Shown here one piece after another: positions 34,971 through 44,100 of a stretch of DNA of 64,000 nt. Both the position numbers and the translations under genes were made by a program. The notes under the pieces are model-generated. The model saw nothing but the letters and a program-made list of their open reading frames with translations. It was not told the origin of the DNA and did no database searches. Source of the stretch: an uncultured Oscillospiraceae bacterium (GTDB lineage: Bacteria > Bacillota > Clostridia > Oscillospirales > Oscillospiraceae); contig CALWXC010000002.1 in the NCBI GenBank assembly GCA_944385415.1, positions 159,896 through 223,895 on the forward strand, written 5' to 3'. Within the stretch, counting starts at the first letter, position 1; every line of letters starts with the position of its first letter.

Positions 34971-34976
34971 TCGTTT

Positions 34977-35324
34977 TGGTGGAGGCGGCGGGAGTCGAAC
35001 CCGCGTCCGAAAGCAGCTTGACAGAAATCTCTCCGAGCGCAGTCCATTGTTTACATTCCCTCACCGTAACGGGAAGGGACACCCTTTACGGATCAGTAGC
35101 TTCATGATTCATGGTGCGGGCAAAGCTTACCGCACGCACGTGCACCGCTCATCGACGCTCCAGCCCGGCTCGCGGTCCTTCCGGGGGGAACGGGCGCCTA
35201 ATCAGGCAGCCAAGGCAACTTTATTGTTGTCAGTTAAGTTTAAAAAATTGCCCGTTTTATAGAGGCCAGGCGCCTCTGCTCGCTATTCCAGCCTCACCAC
35301 CCCCGTCGAAACCGGTACGCCCCC
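34977..35324 (-). ncRNA. ssrA: transfer-messenger RNA (tmRNA)
   Basis: 348 bases. The tRNA-like part is clear: 5' end GGGGGCG pairs with CGCCTCC near the 3' end (one G-U), followed by ACCA; the conserved 'GGTTTCGACGGGG' follows the 5' strand and a T-arm with GGTTCGACTCC precedes the 3' strand. The tag frame ends GCC-TTG-GCT-GCC-TGA (stop 35202-35204), encoding a tag that ends NNKVALAA; read from the AAT at 35247-35249 it would be 15 codons, N-F-L-N-L-T-D-N-N-K-V-A-L-A-A, but the resume codon is inferred. It rescues ribosomes stalled on broken mRNAs, with SmpB encoded next door. Confidence 0.93.
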
Positions 35325-35389
35325 ATATGGGGCCTGCCGCGGCTTGCCCGCGGCAGGGGTGATCTGCCATTGTTTTGGCAGGATACTAT

Positions 35390-35417
35390 ATTATATCGCA
35401 TTTCCGGCCGTTGTCAA
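35390..35417 (-). promoter_or_regulatory. promoter of tmRNA
   Basis: Minus strand: perfect -35 TTGACA (35412-35417), 16-bp spacer, perfect -10 TATAAT (35390-35395). Between it and the mature 5' end lies a stem-loop (35334-35342 with 35348-35356), probably part of the precursor removed by RNase P. Confidence 0.88.
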
Positions 35418-35437
35418 CCGGAAACCATACCCATTTT

Positions 35438-35977
35438 TCAGAAGCGGCCGTAGGGGTCCTTCAGCTTCTCCGGGGGCATGTAGGTTTTGCCCTGGGTATC
35501 CACGGTGATAGACTTGATCTTCTGCTCCTCCTCAGGCCGGTCGGCGCCGTCAGTCTTCACCGCCGCGATGGCGTCCACCACGTCCATGCCCTCGATCACC
35601 TGACCGAAGGCGGCGTACTGGCCGTCCAGGAACTCGCCGTCGGCGTGCATAATGAAAAACTGGCTGCCGCCGGAGTTGGGAGACTGGGCACGGGCCATGG
35701 ACACTACGCCCCGCTTATGGGACACGTTGTTATCCACGCCGTTGAGCTTGAATTCGCCCTTGATGCAGTAGCCGGGGCCGCCCATGCCGGTGCCCTCGGG
35801 GCAGCCGCCCTGGATCATAAAGCCGGAGATGACGCGGTGGAAAATCAGGCCGTCATAAAAACCGGACTGGGCCAGCGTTACAAAGTTGCGGACCGACTGG
35901 GGCGCCACATCGGGGAACAGCTCCATAACGATCTTGCCGCCGTTCTCCATTTCAATGGTTGCAATGGGATTTGCCAT
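35438..35977 (-). CDS. peptidyl-prolyl cis-trans isomerase, cyclophilin type
   Basis: 179 residues of the cyclophilin fold with 'GLIFHRVISGFMIQGGCPEGTGMGGPG' spread over the active site (catalytic arginine in 'FHRV'), 'MARAQSPNSGGSQFFIM' and 'QYAAFGQVIEGMDVVDAI'. No signal peptide, so cytoplasmic. Catalyses proline isomerisation during folding. It starts 2 bases after the smpB stop codon, so the two are one operon. AAAGGAAT lies before the ATG. Confidence 0.95.
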   Translation of the reverse strand: MANPIATIEMENGGKIVMELFPDVAPQSVRNFVTLAQSGFYDGLIFHRVISGFMIQGGCPEGTGMGGPGYCIKGEFKLNGVDNNVSHKRGVVSMARAQSPNSGGSQFFIMHADGEFLDGQYAAFGQVIEGMDVVDAIAAVKTDGADRPEEEQKIKSITVDTQGKTYMPPEKLKDPYGRF

Positions 35978-35979
35978 AG

Positions 35980-36444
35980 TTATCGATTCCTTTCCTTCAT
36001 GGCCCGGTCCATCTGCCGCTTGGCATCCTTGCGGGCGGCGTCCTCGCGCTTGTCATAGAGCTTCTTGCCCTTGCACAGCGCAACCTCCACCTTGACACGG
36101 GCGTTTTTAAAGTACACAGACAGGGGGATCAGAGAATAGCCGTCCTGTTTGATCTGACCATAGAGCCGGTTGATCTCCCGCTTGTGCATCAGCAGCCGCC
36201 GGGGCCGCATGGGGTCTTTATTGAAAATGTTGCCCTTTTCATAGGGACTGATGTGCATTTGCTTGAGCCAGATTTCTCCGTCCTTAATATTGCACCAGGC
36301 ATCCTTCAGGTTCAGGGTGCCCTGGCGAATGGACTTGACTTCCGTGCCGAACAGCTCAATACCCGCCTCGAACCGCTCCTCTACAAAATAATCGTGGAAC
36401 GCTTTTTGATTCTTGGCTGCGATTTTGATGCCCTTGGATTCCAT
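35980..36444 (-). CDS. smpB: SsrA-binding protein SmpB
   Basis: 154 residues. Classic SmpB: '[20 protein letters not shown]', '[18 protein letters not shown]', 'HISPYEKGN', '[13 protein letters not shown]' and a basic C-terminal tail ('[18 protein letters not shown]') that enters the mRNA channel. Works with tmRNA, whose gene lies two genes downstream. ATG at 36444 was preferred since GGTGA lies 8 bases upstream; a GTG three codons earlier has poorer spacing. An extended -10 (TGCTATACT on the minus strand near 36488-36496) is a possible promoter. Confidence 0.96.
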   Translation of the reverse strand: MESKGIKIAAKNQKAFHDYFVEERFEAGIELFGTEVKSIRQGTLNLKDAWCNIKDGEIWLKQMHISPYEKGNIFNKDPMRPRRLLMHKREINRLYGQIKQDGYSLIPLSVYFKNARVKVEVALCKGKKLYDKREDAARKDAKRQMDRAMKERNR

Positions 36445-36634
36445 GGTGTTCACCGTCCTGTTTGGGAAATTTTACTCAACGCCGTTAGTATAGCACAGAT
36501 GGCGTCGCTTTTCCATGGGAAATTTGTTGACTTTCGGACTTTCGGAGGAATCATGGTATGCTGACCGTAGAGGGGTATCCAAGAAAAGGCCCCGCCCATT
36601 CCACAACCGAACGTTTACAGGAAATGGAGGCTGC

Positions 36635-38296
36635 ATGGAGATGAAACGATGGATTCTGTGTTTACTGGCAGCCGCCCTGCTGGTTCTGCCGGTAGGAGCT
36701 TACGCCTCACAGCCCCGCGGCTGGGCGGCCAAGGGGGTACAGGCGGCGACGGCGGCCGGTCTGGTGCCGGAATCGCTCCAAACCAACTACGACGCGCCCA
36801 TTACCCGGGCGGGATTCTGCGCTCTGGCATCGGCGCTGTACACCGTTTGGGAGGGAGCCGGACAGGTCCGGCAGCAGGCACCTCAACTGGTTTCCTTCAC
36901 CGACTGTGACGACGAAGCGGTGCTGCGCTGCGCGTCCCTGGGCATTGTCAACGGTGTCGGCGAGGGCCGCTTTGACCCGGACGCCCCCATCCGGCGGCAG
37001 GAGGCCGCGTCCATGCTCCACCGTCTGGCGCTGCTGCGGACCGATGCCGACACCAGCCCGGCCATGCCCCATGTCTTTTCCGATGGGGCGGATCTACGCG
37101 CCTGGTCCCGCAACGATGTATACTGGGCCTATGAAAACGGCATTATGCTGGGCACCGGTGAAAATGGCTTTAATCCCAACGGTTCCTATACCCGGGAGCA
37201 ATCCATTCTGACCATGCTGCGGCTGTATGATCCCGCTCAGGCAGCGTCGCCCGTGGAAACGTCGAAATATCCCTACCATGAGGTGGTGGACAGTGCCGGT
37301 GTCGGTGTGCTTCGGGTTCATCTGGAGGACGCCGACGGCAACCATGTACTGACCGATATCGGCGATTCTGGCGGCTACTTCTATACCACAGCGTTTTTCG
37401 GCAGCTGGATCAGCGTTACATGGGACGGCGGCAGCAAAATGGCCCTCTATGTGCCGGAGACCGGACGGCTAATGGAAGGATATATGCTGGATACGGTTTA
37501 CACGTCCGACGCAGCCAACAGCGTCGGCTGGGGCTGGGCAGCCAATGACACCCTCGAACGGGTGGTGCTCCATGCGGACGGTACCACCGGCGGTACCTAT
37601 CTGCCGCTGACCGGCTGGTACAATGGACAGGCCATCGTCTGGCTGGATGACAACACCCTGGGCGGTATCAACGCGGCGGAGAAGGTGCTGTGGACCTGTC
37701 CAGCCCCCGGTACGCCGGAAACCATGGTGACCAACTGTGTCAATAATCGCGTTGCAATCCAGCAGGACGGCGGTTGGAAAATTCTGGACAGCAATGGAAC
37801 GCTGTCGCCGCTCATTCCCGGCGGGCTCCGTCTCTGCAAGTGGAGTGACAGCTATATCGTGGACCTCGACGGTATTTACACCCTCTATGACCGGAACGGC
37901 GCCGTGCTGGCCGGGCCTTATACCGGCGGCCGCTACGCAGAATCCCTGCGGGAGGTGGGCCAGGACCTCTATTGCTACAACAATGATGGTGAGACCACCT
38001 GCTTCCGCTGTCCGGCGGGCAGCCGTCCCACGCCCCTGTTTCCCGGTGTAACGGTGGAGGATTCCACAATTGTCACCGATGGCGGCGGCGTCTATGCGGT
38101 TCGGACGGCAGAACATACCATCCTCTGCTTCGACCGGTTTGGTGATCTGCTGAGTACAATCCAACTTCCGGCAGAATCGGCCGCTCAGAACTGTAATCTT
38201 ACCTTTACAGACGGCTGTTTGGAAGTGTCCTATTCCCTGCGGGATGGACAATCCCAAGTCGTCCGCTACCTGCCCACAGGAGAGTTGGTGTCATAA
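36635..38296 (+). CDS. secreted SLH-domain protein with C-terminal beta-propeller-like region
   Basis: 553 residues. Signal peptide 'MEMKRWILCLLAAALLVLPVGAYA'-type, about 23 residues. Residues about 25-205 hold three SLH motifs ('GWAAKGVQAATAAGLV', 'FTDCDDEAVLRCASLGIV', 'FSDGADLRAWSRNDVYWAY'). The C-terminal 340 residues are beta-rich and repetitive in 'Y/W-D-x-N-G' strands ('WKILDSNGTLSPLIPGG', 'IYTLYDRNGAVLAGP', 'ILCFDRFGDLLSTIQ'), resembling a propeller that sits outside the wall. The start is the ATG at 36635 or 36641; GGAGG lies 4 and 10 bases before them. Function unknown; likely wall-anchored. Confidence 0.82.
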   Translation: MEMKRWILCLLAAALLVLPVGAYASQPRGWAAKGVQAATAAGLVPESLQTNYDAPITRAGFCALASALYTVWEGAGQVRQQAPQLVSFTDCDDEAVLRCASLGIVNGVGEGRFDPDAPIRRQEAASMLHRLALLRTDADTSPAMPHVFSDGADLRAWSRNDVYWAYENGIMLGTGENGFNPNGSYTREQSILTMLRLYDPAQAASPVETSKYPYHEVVDSAGVGVLRVHLEDADGNHVLTDIGDSGGYFYTTAFFGSWISVTWDGGSKMALYVPETGRLMEGYMLDTVYTSDAANSVGWGWAANDTLERVVLHADGTTGGTYLPLTGWYNGQAIVWLDDNTLGGINAAEKVLWTCPAPGTPETMVTNCVNNRVAIQQDGGWKILDSNGTLSPLIPGGLRLCKWSDSYIVDLDGIYTLYDRNGAVLAGPYTGGRYAESLREVGQDLYCYNNDGETTCFRCPAGSRPTPLFPGVTVEDSTIVTDGGGVYAVRTAEHTILCFDRFGDLLSTIQLPAESAAQNCNLTFTDGCLEVSYSLRDGQSQVVRYLPTGELVS

Positions 38297-38316
38297 GGCA
38301 CATAAGGAATCAATAT

Positions 38317-38352
38317 CCCCCGGCTCCACCCTTACGGGGTGGGTGCCGGGGG
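38317..38352. terminator. GC-rich stem-loop between converging genes
   Basis: About 14-bp stem (38317-38331 with 38337-38352, slightly imperfect). No clear T-tract on either side, but it lies between the SLH gene and the helicase gene ends. Confidence 0.6.
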
Positions 38353-38369
38353 CTTTGCAGGTGTGCGTT

Positions 38370-39893
38370 TTATTGTTCGCCGCTCTGCCTAGAACCGTTG
38401 CCCCGGTTTCCACGGCGGCGGGGACGGTGGCGGCCATCGGCAAAGGCTACCACTCTTCCCGGCAGCTCGGGCGCACCGGACCGCAGCTTTTTCACCGGGC
38501 GGCCCGTTTGAACCGGTTCCTCCGGCGGCAGCGGTTTATGGAGGGGCTTGTGCTCCATCTGCACCTGGAGCGTCTTCTGTTCCGGCTTCGGCGCGGCAGA
38601 CTTGGGCGGCTGCGCCGCTTTCTTTTTCCGCTTGCTGCCCTGTTTCCCCGTCTGAGACGCGCTCTCGCCGGACGTTCCGGCAGCTGCAACAGTCTTGTTC
38701 TCCCTGGGCTGCTGCTTGGACGGACGTGGGCCCCGCTGGACCTTGGGTGTGGGCTCGAAAATTTCCATGGGGAACGGGTGGTCCTCTACCACGGGTACGG
38801 TCTTTTGGGTGAGCTTTTCAATATCCTTCAAATAGGCCAGCTCGTCAAAGTTGCAAAAGCTGATGGCCAAGCCACTGTGACCGGCACGGCCGGTGCGGCC
38901 AATGCGGTGGACATAGGTTTCGGGGATATTGGGTAAGTCGAAGTTAATAACCAGAGGCAGCTCGCTGATATCGATGCCCCGGGCGGCGATATCCGTAGCC
39001 ACCAGAACGCGGATGGAACCGTCCTTGAAGCTCTCCAGCGCCTTGACCCGGTTGGTCTGACTCTTGTTGCCATGGATGGCCATGGCCGGTACGTTGTTGC
39101 GGTTCAGTTCCCGCACCACCCGGTCCGCACCGTGCTTGGTGGCGGTGAACACAAGAATGGTCTGCTCTGACCGCTTTCCCAGCAGCCACAGCAGCAGGTC
39201 CCGCTTTTTGGACTTGTCCACCTTGTAAAGCTGCTGTTCAATGGCGTCCACAGTGGAGGACTGGGGCGTTACCTCCACCCGCACCGGATTATGGAGAATC
39301 TGCTGGGACAGGTCCGCGATTTCCTTAGGCATGGTGGCGGAGAACAGCAGCGTCTGCCGCCGCTGGGGCAGACGGGCAATGACCTTGCGGACATCGTGGA
39401 TAAATCCCATATCCAGCATCCGGTCCGCCTCGTCCAAAACAAAAGTTTCAATCTTTTTCAGGTCAATGTGGCCCTGGTTGCACAGGTCGTTGAGACGGCC
39501 CGGCGTTGCCACCAGAACGTCCACACCCTTGCGGATGGCTTCCACCTGGGGCATCTGGCCCACACCGCCGAAAATTACGGTACTGCGCAGGGGCAGATAC
39601 TTGCTGTACCGTTCAAAGTTGTCCTGAATCTGCAATGCCAGTTCCCGGGTGGGCGTAAGCACCAAGGCCCGGATGGGCTTGTGGGAACCGTCGGCCTTTT
39701 TCTGGAGCCGCTGCAAAATGGGGATGGCAAAGGCCGCCGTTTTACCGGTGCCCGTCTGAGCGCAGCCGATGAGGTCCCGGCCCGCCAGCACCGGCGGAAT
39801 GGCGGCAGCCTGAATGGGAGACGGCTCCACATAGCCCATGTCTCCCACCGCCCGCAGCAGGGCGGGCAGCAGTTGTAAATCTTGAAATGTCAT
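38370..39893 (-). CDS. DEAD-box RNA helicase (RhlE-like)
   Basis: 507 residues. Q motif ('[14 protein letters not shown]'), motif I '[11 protein letters not shown]', motif Ia 'PTRELALQ', motif II '[12 protein letters not shown]', motif III 'SAT', motifs IV-VI ending '[10 protein letters not shown]'. The C-terminal ~140 residues are rich in Lys, Arg, Pro and Gln, a typical RNA-binding tail. It unwinds RNA in ribosome assembly, cold adaptation or mRNA decay. GAAAAGG lies 6 bases before the ATG, with a promoter at 39939-39968. Confidence 0.94.
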   Translation of the reverse strand: MTFQDLQLLPALLRAVGDMGYVEPSPIQAAAIPPVLAGRDLIGCAQTGTGKTAAFAIPILQRLQKKADGSHKPIRALVLTPTRELALQIQDNFERYSKYLPLRSTVIFGGVGQMPQVEAIRKGVDVLVATPGRLNDLCNQGHIDLKKIETFVLDEADRMLDMGFIHDVRKVIARLPQRRQTLLFSATMPKEIADLSQQILHNPVRVEVTPQSSTVDAIEQQLYKVDKSKKRDLLLWLLGKRSEQTILVFTATKHGADRVVRELNRNNVPAMAIHGNKSQTNRVKALESFKDGSIRVLVATDIAARGIDISELPLVINFDLPNIPETYVHRIGRTGRAGHSGLAISFCNFDELAYLKDIEKLTQKTVPVVEDHPFPMEIFEPTPKVQRGPRPSKQQPRENKTVAAAGTSGESASQTGKQGSKRKKKAAQPPKSAAPKPEQKTLQVQMEHKPLHKPLPPEEPVQTGRPVKKLRSGAPELPGRVVAFADGRHRPRRRGNRGNGSRQSGEQ

Positions 39894-39938
39894 GGAGTTT
39901 CCTTTTCTAAATCAATTTCGTGATAGTTCTGAACAAAC

Positions 39939-39968
39939 AGTATATCATAAGCCTGACGCAAAAAGCAA
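39939..39968 (-). promoter_or_regulatory. promoter of the DEAD-box helicase gene
   Basis: Minus strand: -35 TTGCTT (39963-39968), 18-bp spacer, -10 TATACT (39939-39944) with a TG one base upstream (extended -10), about 45 bases before the ATG. Confidence 0.65.
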
Positions 39969-40046
39969 TGAAAATTGCCATTGACACAGGGTGTAAGATA
40001 GAAGTATCGAGATTTTTTACCGTTACTACCAAAAGGAGGGGTTTGA

Positions 40047-40862
40047 TTGCCCAGACGACGCCAAAGCGTCCGGACCCATGGCAAGCGAATGACGGCGCTG
40101 TACATTTTTCTCCGGCTGTCGGTCATCGGCGTCCTCATTGCCCAGTTTGTCAACGGCAACTATGAGAACGTCTTTCTCTGCGTCCTGACGCTGGTCCTGT
40201 TCACCCTGCCGACGCTGTTGGAACGACAGTTGCGTATTGATCTGCCCGACACGCTGGAAGTCATTATTCTGCTGTTCATCTACGCCGCCGAAATTCTCGG
40301 TGAGATCCGTGCCTATTATACCCATATCGCCCACTGGGATACCATGCTGCACACCGCCAACGGCTTTTTGTGCGCCGCCATCGGCTTTAGTCTGGTGGAT
40401 TTGCTGAACCGCAACGAGCGTATCTCCGTGAAGCTGTCGCCCTTCTATATGGCGGTGGTGGCTTTCTGCTTTTCCATGACTGTTGGCGTACTGTGGGAGT
40501 TTTTTGAATGGTCCATGGACATGTTCCTGGGCTACGACATGCAGAAGGACCACATCCAGACGTATTTGGCCTCCGTGTCGTTGGACCCCACCAACTCCAA
40601 CCATGTGGTGACAGTGAAAAACATTGCCGACACGATTCTCGTATTCAAAGACGGCACCCAGCAATCCCTGGGGCTGGGCGGCTATCTGGACCCGGGCCTT
40701 TACGATACCATGAAGGATTTGTTCGTCAACTTCATCGGCGCTGTGGTTTTCTCCATCATCGGATTTTTCTTTGTTAAAAGCCGGGGCAAGGGCCGGTTTG
40801 CCAAACGGTTTATCCCCCGCGTGCTCATGGACAACGAAGTGCCGCCCGATCAGACAGAATAA
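40047..40862 (+). CDS. membrane protein, DUF2238-like
   Basis: 271 residues with about seven membrane helices. 'YYTHIAHWDTMLHTANGFLCAAIGFSLVD' and 'GVLWEFFEWSMD' resemble the conserved part of DUF2238 inner-membrane proteins. The last helix is followed by a basic cytoplasmic tail. Start is a TTG at 40047 because AGGAGGG lies 6 bases upstream and no ATG fits. It is monocistronic, ending at a terminator. Function unknown in the whole family. Confidence 0.8.
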   Translation: MPRRRQSVRTHGKRMTALYIFLRLSVIGVLIAQFVNGNYENVFLCVLTLVLFTLPTLLERQLRIDLPDTLEVIILLFIYAAEILGEIRAYYTHIAHWDTMLHTANGFLCAAIGFSLVDLLNRNERISVKLSPFYMAVVAFCFSMTVGVLWEFFEWSMDMFLGYDMQKDHIQTYLASVSLDPTNSNHVVTVKNIADTILVFKDGTQQSLGLGGYLDPGLYDTMKDLFVNFIGAVVFSIIGFFFVKSRGKGRFAKRFIPRVLMDNEVPPDQTE

Positions 40863-40865
40863 AAG

Positions 40866-40912
40866 CAGCGGGCCGATTCCTCCGGGAACCGGTCCGCTGT
40901 TTTTTGTTTTTT
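40866..40912 (+). terminator. intrinsic terminator
   Basis: 15-bp stem (40866-40880 with 40885-40899, one wobble and one mismatch), then TTTTTTGTTTTTT at 40900-40912. Also close to the stop of the converging flavin reductase gene. Confidence 0.88.
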
Positions 40913-41453
40913 ACGGCTGCAACAGATAGGAAGCAACCACCTCGCCCATATAGGCGATGTGGAAATCCCGGTTGGAGCCGGTGGCGTCGGAGCCCACATC
41001 CTGGGGATAGTATTTCTCCAGGAACCGGGGCGGGATGGCGTCGGGGTTCTGGGCCCGCCGGTAGATGACGCGGCATTCCAGCGTCAGGGGCAGTTGAGCA
41101 ATGGCCGGTACGGAGACCTCCACACCCGGTACCGCCGTCAGACCCAGTTCCTGAAACTTGTCCACGTCCCGGCCAGACTTGGTGCCGCAGAAACCCAAGA
41201 TCTTCCGATCAAATTGACCGACGGGGACATTAATCGTAAATTCCGGGTTGGCGTCCAGCAATTCTCTGGTGAAGCGGCCCGTCCGAACAAAGGCCGTGAA
41301 AATGGGGATGCCCCACTCCATGCCAAGGGTGCCCCAACCAATGGTCATGGTGTTGGTGCGACCATTGGCGGCAGCCGTCAGCAGGATGCCGCCGGGCAGG
41401 GCGTTGAGAATCTCCGAAGCCCGATCATAGACGGGAAACATTTGTCGTTCCAT
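40911..41453 (-). CDS. flavin reductase family protein
   Basis: 180 residues of the flavin-reductase/FMN-binding split-barrel fold ('GGILLTAAANGRTNTMTIGWGTLGMEWG', 'IPIFTAFVRTGRFTRELLDANPEFTINVP', 'FCGTKSGRDVDKF'). Family members bind FMN and reduce or pass electrons from NAD(P)H; many in Clostridia are of unknown role. It follows the dihydropyrimidinase gene by 15 bases, which contain AAGGAGG, so it is cotranscribed with it. Its substrate link to pyrimidine breakdown is inference only. Confidence 0.88.
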   Translation of the reverse strand: MERQMFPVYDRASEILNALPGGILLTAAANGRTNTMTIGWGTLGMEWGIPIFTAFVRTGRFTRELLDANPEFTINVPVGQFDRKILGFCGTKSGRDVDKFQELGLTAVPGVEVSVPAIAQLPLTLECRVIYRRAQNPDAIPPRFLEKYYPQDVGSDATGSNRDFHIAYMGEVVASYLLQP

Positions 41454-41468
41454 AGAAGGTTTCCTCCT

Positions 41469-42842
41469 TTACAGCATGGGGCAGTCCCGGTGGATATACT
41501 TACCGTGGCTGCCGGCCAGGACCACACCCTTGTCCACGGCCAGGGAGCCGCGCAGATAGACGCTGCGGATGCTGCCGCAGGTCTGGAAGCCCTCAAACGG
41601 CGTATACCCGGCACGGGATTCCTGGCCCTCGGCAGTGATGACCGTGTCAGCCTTGGGGTCATAAACCACAATATCGGCGTCGCTGCCGGGGGCGATGACG
41701 CCCTTCCGGGGCCACATACCGTAGAGCTTGGCGGGATTTTCCGCCAGCACCTGGGCCAGCTGCCCGACACTCAGTACATGGCCGCCCACCAGCAGCGAAT
41801 AAGCCAGCAGTCCACGGGTTTCCACGCCGGGCAAACCGCCGGGAATCTTGGTGAAGTCGCCCCGTCCGGCGTCCTTTTGCTGCAAGGTGAAGCTGCAATG
41901 GTCCGTGGCAATGGTCTGAATTTCGCCGTTGGCCAGACCATACAGCAGCGCCGCCTGATTGCCGATTTCCCGAATGGGGGGCGCACAGACGTAGCGGGCC
42001 GCCTGACTGTAGTCCTCCTGGAAGTAGACGTCGTCCTGGAGCAGCAGATAGTGGGGGCAGGTCTCCACAAACACCGTCTGTCCGCGGCGGCGGGCGGCGC
42101 GGACCTCCTCCAGGGCGGCGGCGGTGCTGAGATGGACGATAATCACAGGCGTTTCGGCAATCTCCGCCAGCCGCAGGAGCCGGGAAACGGCCTCCGCCTC
42201 GGCGGCGGCGGGACGGCTCAGAGGGTGGGCACCGGGGCCGGTGTCGCCGGTGGACAGATATTGTGCAATGAGGGCGTCGATGACGCCGCTGTTTTCGCAG
42301 TGGTAGCCCGCCAGACCGCCCAGGTCCCGCAGGGCCTCCATGGCGCTGAACATGTCCCGGTCTCCAATCATCATGGCCGGATACGTCATGTACATTTTAA
42401 AGGTGGAAATACCCTCATCGAACATGGCAGGCAGTTCCCGGCGAATGTCGGGGTTCCAGTCATCGATGGTCATGTGGAAGCCGTAGTCACAGGCGGCCTT
42501 GCCGCCGGCCTTTTGGTGCCACAGTTCCAGACCGTGGCGCAGGCTCTCGCCCTTGTTGGGGCAGGCAAAATCCACAATGGTGGTGGTGCCGCCCCGCAGA
42601 GCGCTGCGGCTGCCGGAGTAGAAATCATCGGCCGTGGTGGTGTTGCACACATCCAGATCAAAATGGGTGTGGCCGTCGATAAAGCCGGGAAACAGCAGCA
42701 TTCCCGTGACATCTGTAATCTGCTGGGCCATATTGTCGAGGTTCAGTCCCACGGCGGCCACCTGTTCGCCGTCAATGAGCACATCGGCCCGGACAGGACC
42801 GCTGCCGCCCACCACCAGACCGCCTTTGAGCAAGTGTTTCAT
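41469..42842 (-). CDS. dihydropyrimidinase / D-hydantoinase-type amidohydrolase
   Basis: 457 residues. Amidohydrolase TIM barrel: metal-binding 'GFIDGHTHFDLDV' (H58, H60), carboxylated lysine K149 in 'STFKMYMTYPA', 'AGYHCEN', 'IIVHLST' and 'IATDHCSF' for the remaining metal ligands. It opens dihydrouracil, dihydrothymine or hydantoin rings in pyrimidine breakdown. AAGGGAG precedes the ATG; an extended -10 (TGGTACAAT, minus strand, near 42875-42883) is a possible promoter. The partner beta-ureidopropionase is not in the window. Confidence 0.93.
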   Translation of the reverse strand: MKHLLKGGLVVGGSGPVRADVLIDGEQVAAVGLNLDNMAQQITDVTGMLLFPGFIDGHTHFDLDVCNTTTADDFYSGSRSALRGGTTTIVDFACPNKGESLRHGLELWHQKAGGKAACDYGFHMTIDDWNPDIRRELPAMFDEGISTFKMYMTYPAMMIGDRDMFSAMEALRDLGGLAGYHCENSGVIDALIAQYLSTGDTGPGAHPLSRPAAAEAEAVSRLLRLAEIAETPVIIVHLSTAAALEEVRAARRRGQTVFVETCPHYLLLQDDVYFQEDYSQAARYVCAPPIREIGNQAALLYGLANGEIQTIATDHCSFTLQQKDAGRGDFTKIPGGLPGVETRGLLAYSLLVGGHVLSVGQLAQVLAENPAKLYGMWPRKGVIAPGSDADIVVYDPKADTVITAEGQESRAGYTPFEGFQTCGSIRSVYLRGSLAVDKGVVLAGSHGKYIHRDCPML

Positions 42843-42987
42843 ACCGTTCGCTCCCTTCTGTTTTGGTTGTCCTCATTGTACCACGTTCCCCCGCAAAACG
42901 GAACGCATGGGTTGTGTAAAAATTTTCGCAGATGTCAAGAATAAATGCGAAAAAATGTGAAAAAATGATAAACGATATTATTAACTG

Positions 42988-44034
42988 TTAAACAAGAGCG
43001 GCAATACATTCTTGGAAGCGCATCTCAGCGGTTTTCCATCCAAGAATTTTCCTGGGGTAGTTGTTCATCCACTGCTCCAATTCCGCGATGGCTGCGGCAG
43101 AAACTTTTCCGAAGTCCGTCCCTTTGGGAAGTCTTCGACGAATCATCTTATTTTGACACTCATTTGATCCGCGTTCATACGAGGAATATGGGTGGCAATA
43201 ATATACAACTGTCCTCTTTTTGCCTTTACGAATCGCAGACCGTTCCAGGCGCTTTACATCAGAGAACTCCACACCATTATCAAAGGTAATCGTCTGAAAC
43301 ACTTTTGAAAAAAGTTTCGCACCAAACCGCCGCTCTATCCGATCCAGCGCAGCTACCACACTGTGAGCGGTTCGGTCTTTGATTTTAACAATGATCTCCC
43401 GACGGGTCAGACGCTCTGTTAAAACAAACAGGGCTTTTGACCCGTCCTTTTTACTATAGACCGTATCGCCCTCCCAATGTCCAAACGTGGTCCGCTGCGC
43501 CACTTCCTCCGGGCGTTTCTCGATACTCTTTCCGTGCGGGGCGCGTTTGCCAATCTTTTTAACTTTCTTATATTCCCGCTTACGTGATTTATCCGGCAAA
43601 TCTGCGTTGGACAGAGATAGAAACACCCCTTTGGTGATGTAGCTGTATAGTGTGCCGACGCAGATGGACACCTGGAATTTTTCCTTTTCCAGCGGAATGC
43701 TTGCGAGAGCCGCTGCTGGAGAACAACCCTCCTTGATGATTTTACGTTCAATGTATTCCGCCAATTTATGATCTTTTCCGATTTTAAGCTGAGCACCTTT
43801 GGCGGCAAGGTTTTCTCTATAAATCCTGTGCGCTTCATCAGGATTATAGCGGTCCTCGATTTCCCAAGTTTGGCCGTTCAAATGCTGACGGCGGGCGCGC
43901 TTTATCTCGCGATAGATCGTGCTGATATGAACGTGGATTTCAGCAGCGATTTCTTTCACCGGATGGCCGGTATTCAGAAGCGCCTCTATTTTATAACGAT
44001 CCATTCTGGTTAAATGGCTAAACCTGTGTCCCAT
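42988..44034 (-). CDS. IS30-family transposase
   Basis: 348 residues. N-terminal helix-turn-helix ('LTRMDRYKIEALLNTGHPVK', 'HVHISTIYREIKR') and a DDE catalytic domain: D190 in 'GHWEGDTV', D252 in 'ITFDNGVEF', and the glutamate E287 in 'SSYERGSN', matching the IS30 pattern. Full length for the family. ATG at 44034 is followed upstream by GAGGGGG. A good promoter lies upstream. It is probably functional by sequence. Confidence 0.94.
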   Translation of the reverse strand: MGHRFSHLTRMDRYKIEALLNTGHPVKEIAAEIHVHISTIYREIKRARRQHLNGQTWEIEDRYNPDEAHRIYRENLAAKGAQLKIGKDHKLAEYIERKIIKEGCSPAAALASIPLEKEKFQVSICVGTLYSYITKGVFLSLSNADLPDKSRKREYKKVKKIGKRAPHGKSIEKRPEEVAQRTTFGHWEGDTVYSKKDGSKALFVLTERLTRREIIVKIKDRTAHSVVAALDRIERRFGAKLFSKVFQTITFDNGVEFSDVKRLERSAIRKGKKRTVVYYCHPYSSYERGSNECQNKMIRRRLPKGTDFGKVSAAAIAELEQWMNNYPRKILGWKTAEMRFQECIAALV

Positions 44035-44068
44035 TGTATTGCCCCCTCTTATGACTTTAGCGATTTAA

Positions 44069-44096
44069 AGTATAAGTGTAAAAAAGTGTTTGTCAA
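44069..44096 (-). promoter_or_regulatory. promoter of the IS30 transposase
   Basis: Minus strand: perfect -35 TTGACA (44091-44096), 16-bp spacer, -10 TATACT (44069-44074), 35 bases before the ATG. Confidence 0.75.
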
Positions 44097-44100
44097 GTTT

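Larger units (their letters stand above)
42988..44100 (-). mobile_element. IS30-family insertion sequence (ends not resolved)
   Basis: The intact transposase and its own promoter define the element's core. I could not find a convincing terminal inverted repeat pair: both flanks are AT-rich and show only short similar strings. The exact ends and target duplication therefore remain open. It sits between dihydropyrimidinase and the conjugative element. Confidence 0.7.

Noticed and set aside
42900..44100. Terminal inverted repeats of the IS30 element
   Set aside because: The two AT-rich flanks share only short strings (such as GTGTAAAAA and TGTCAAG) and these are in the same, not inverted, orientation.
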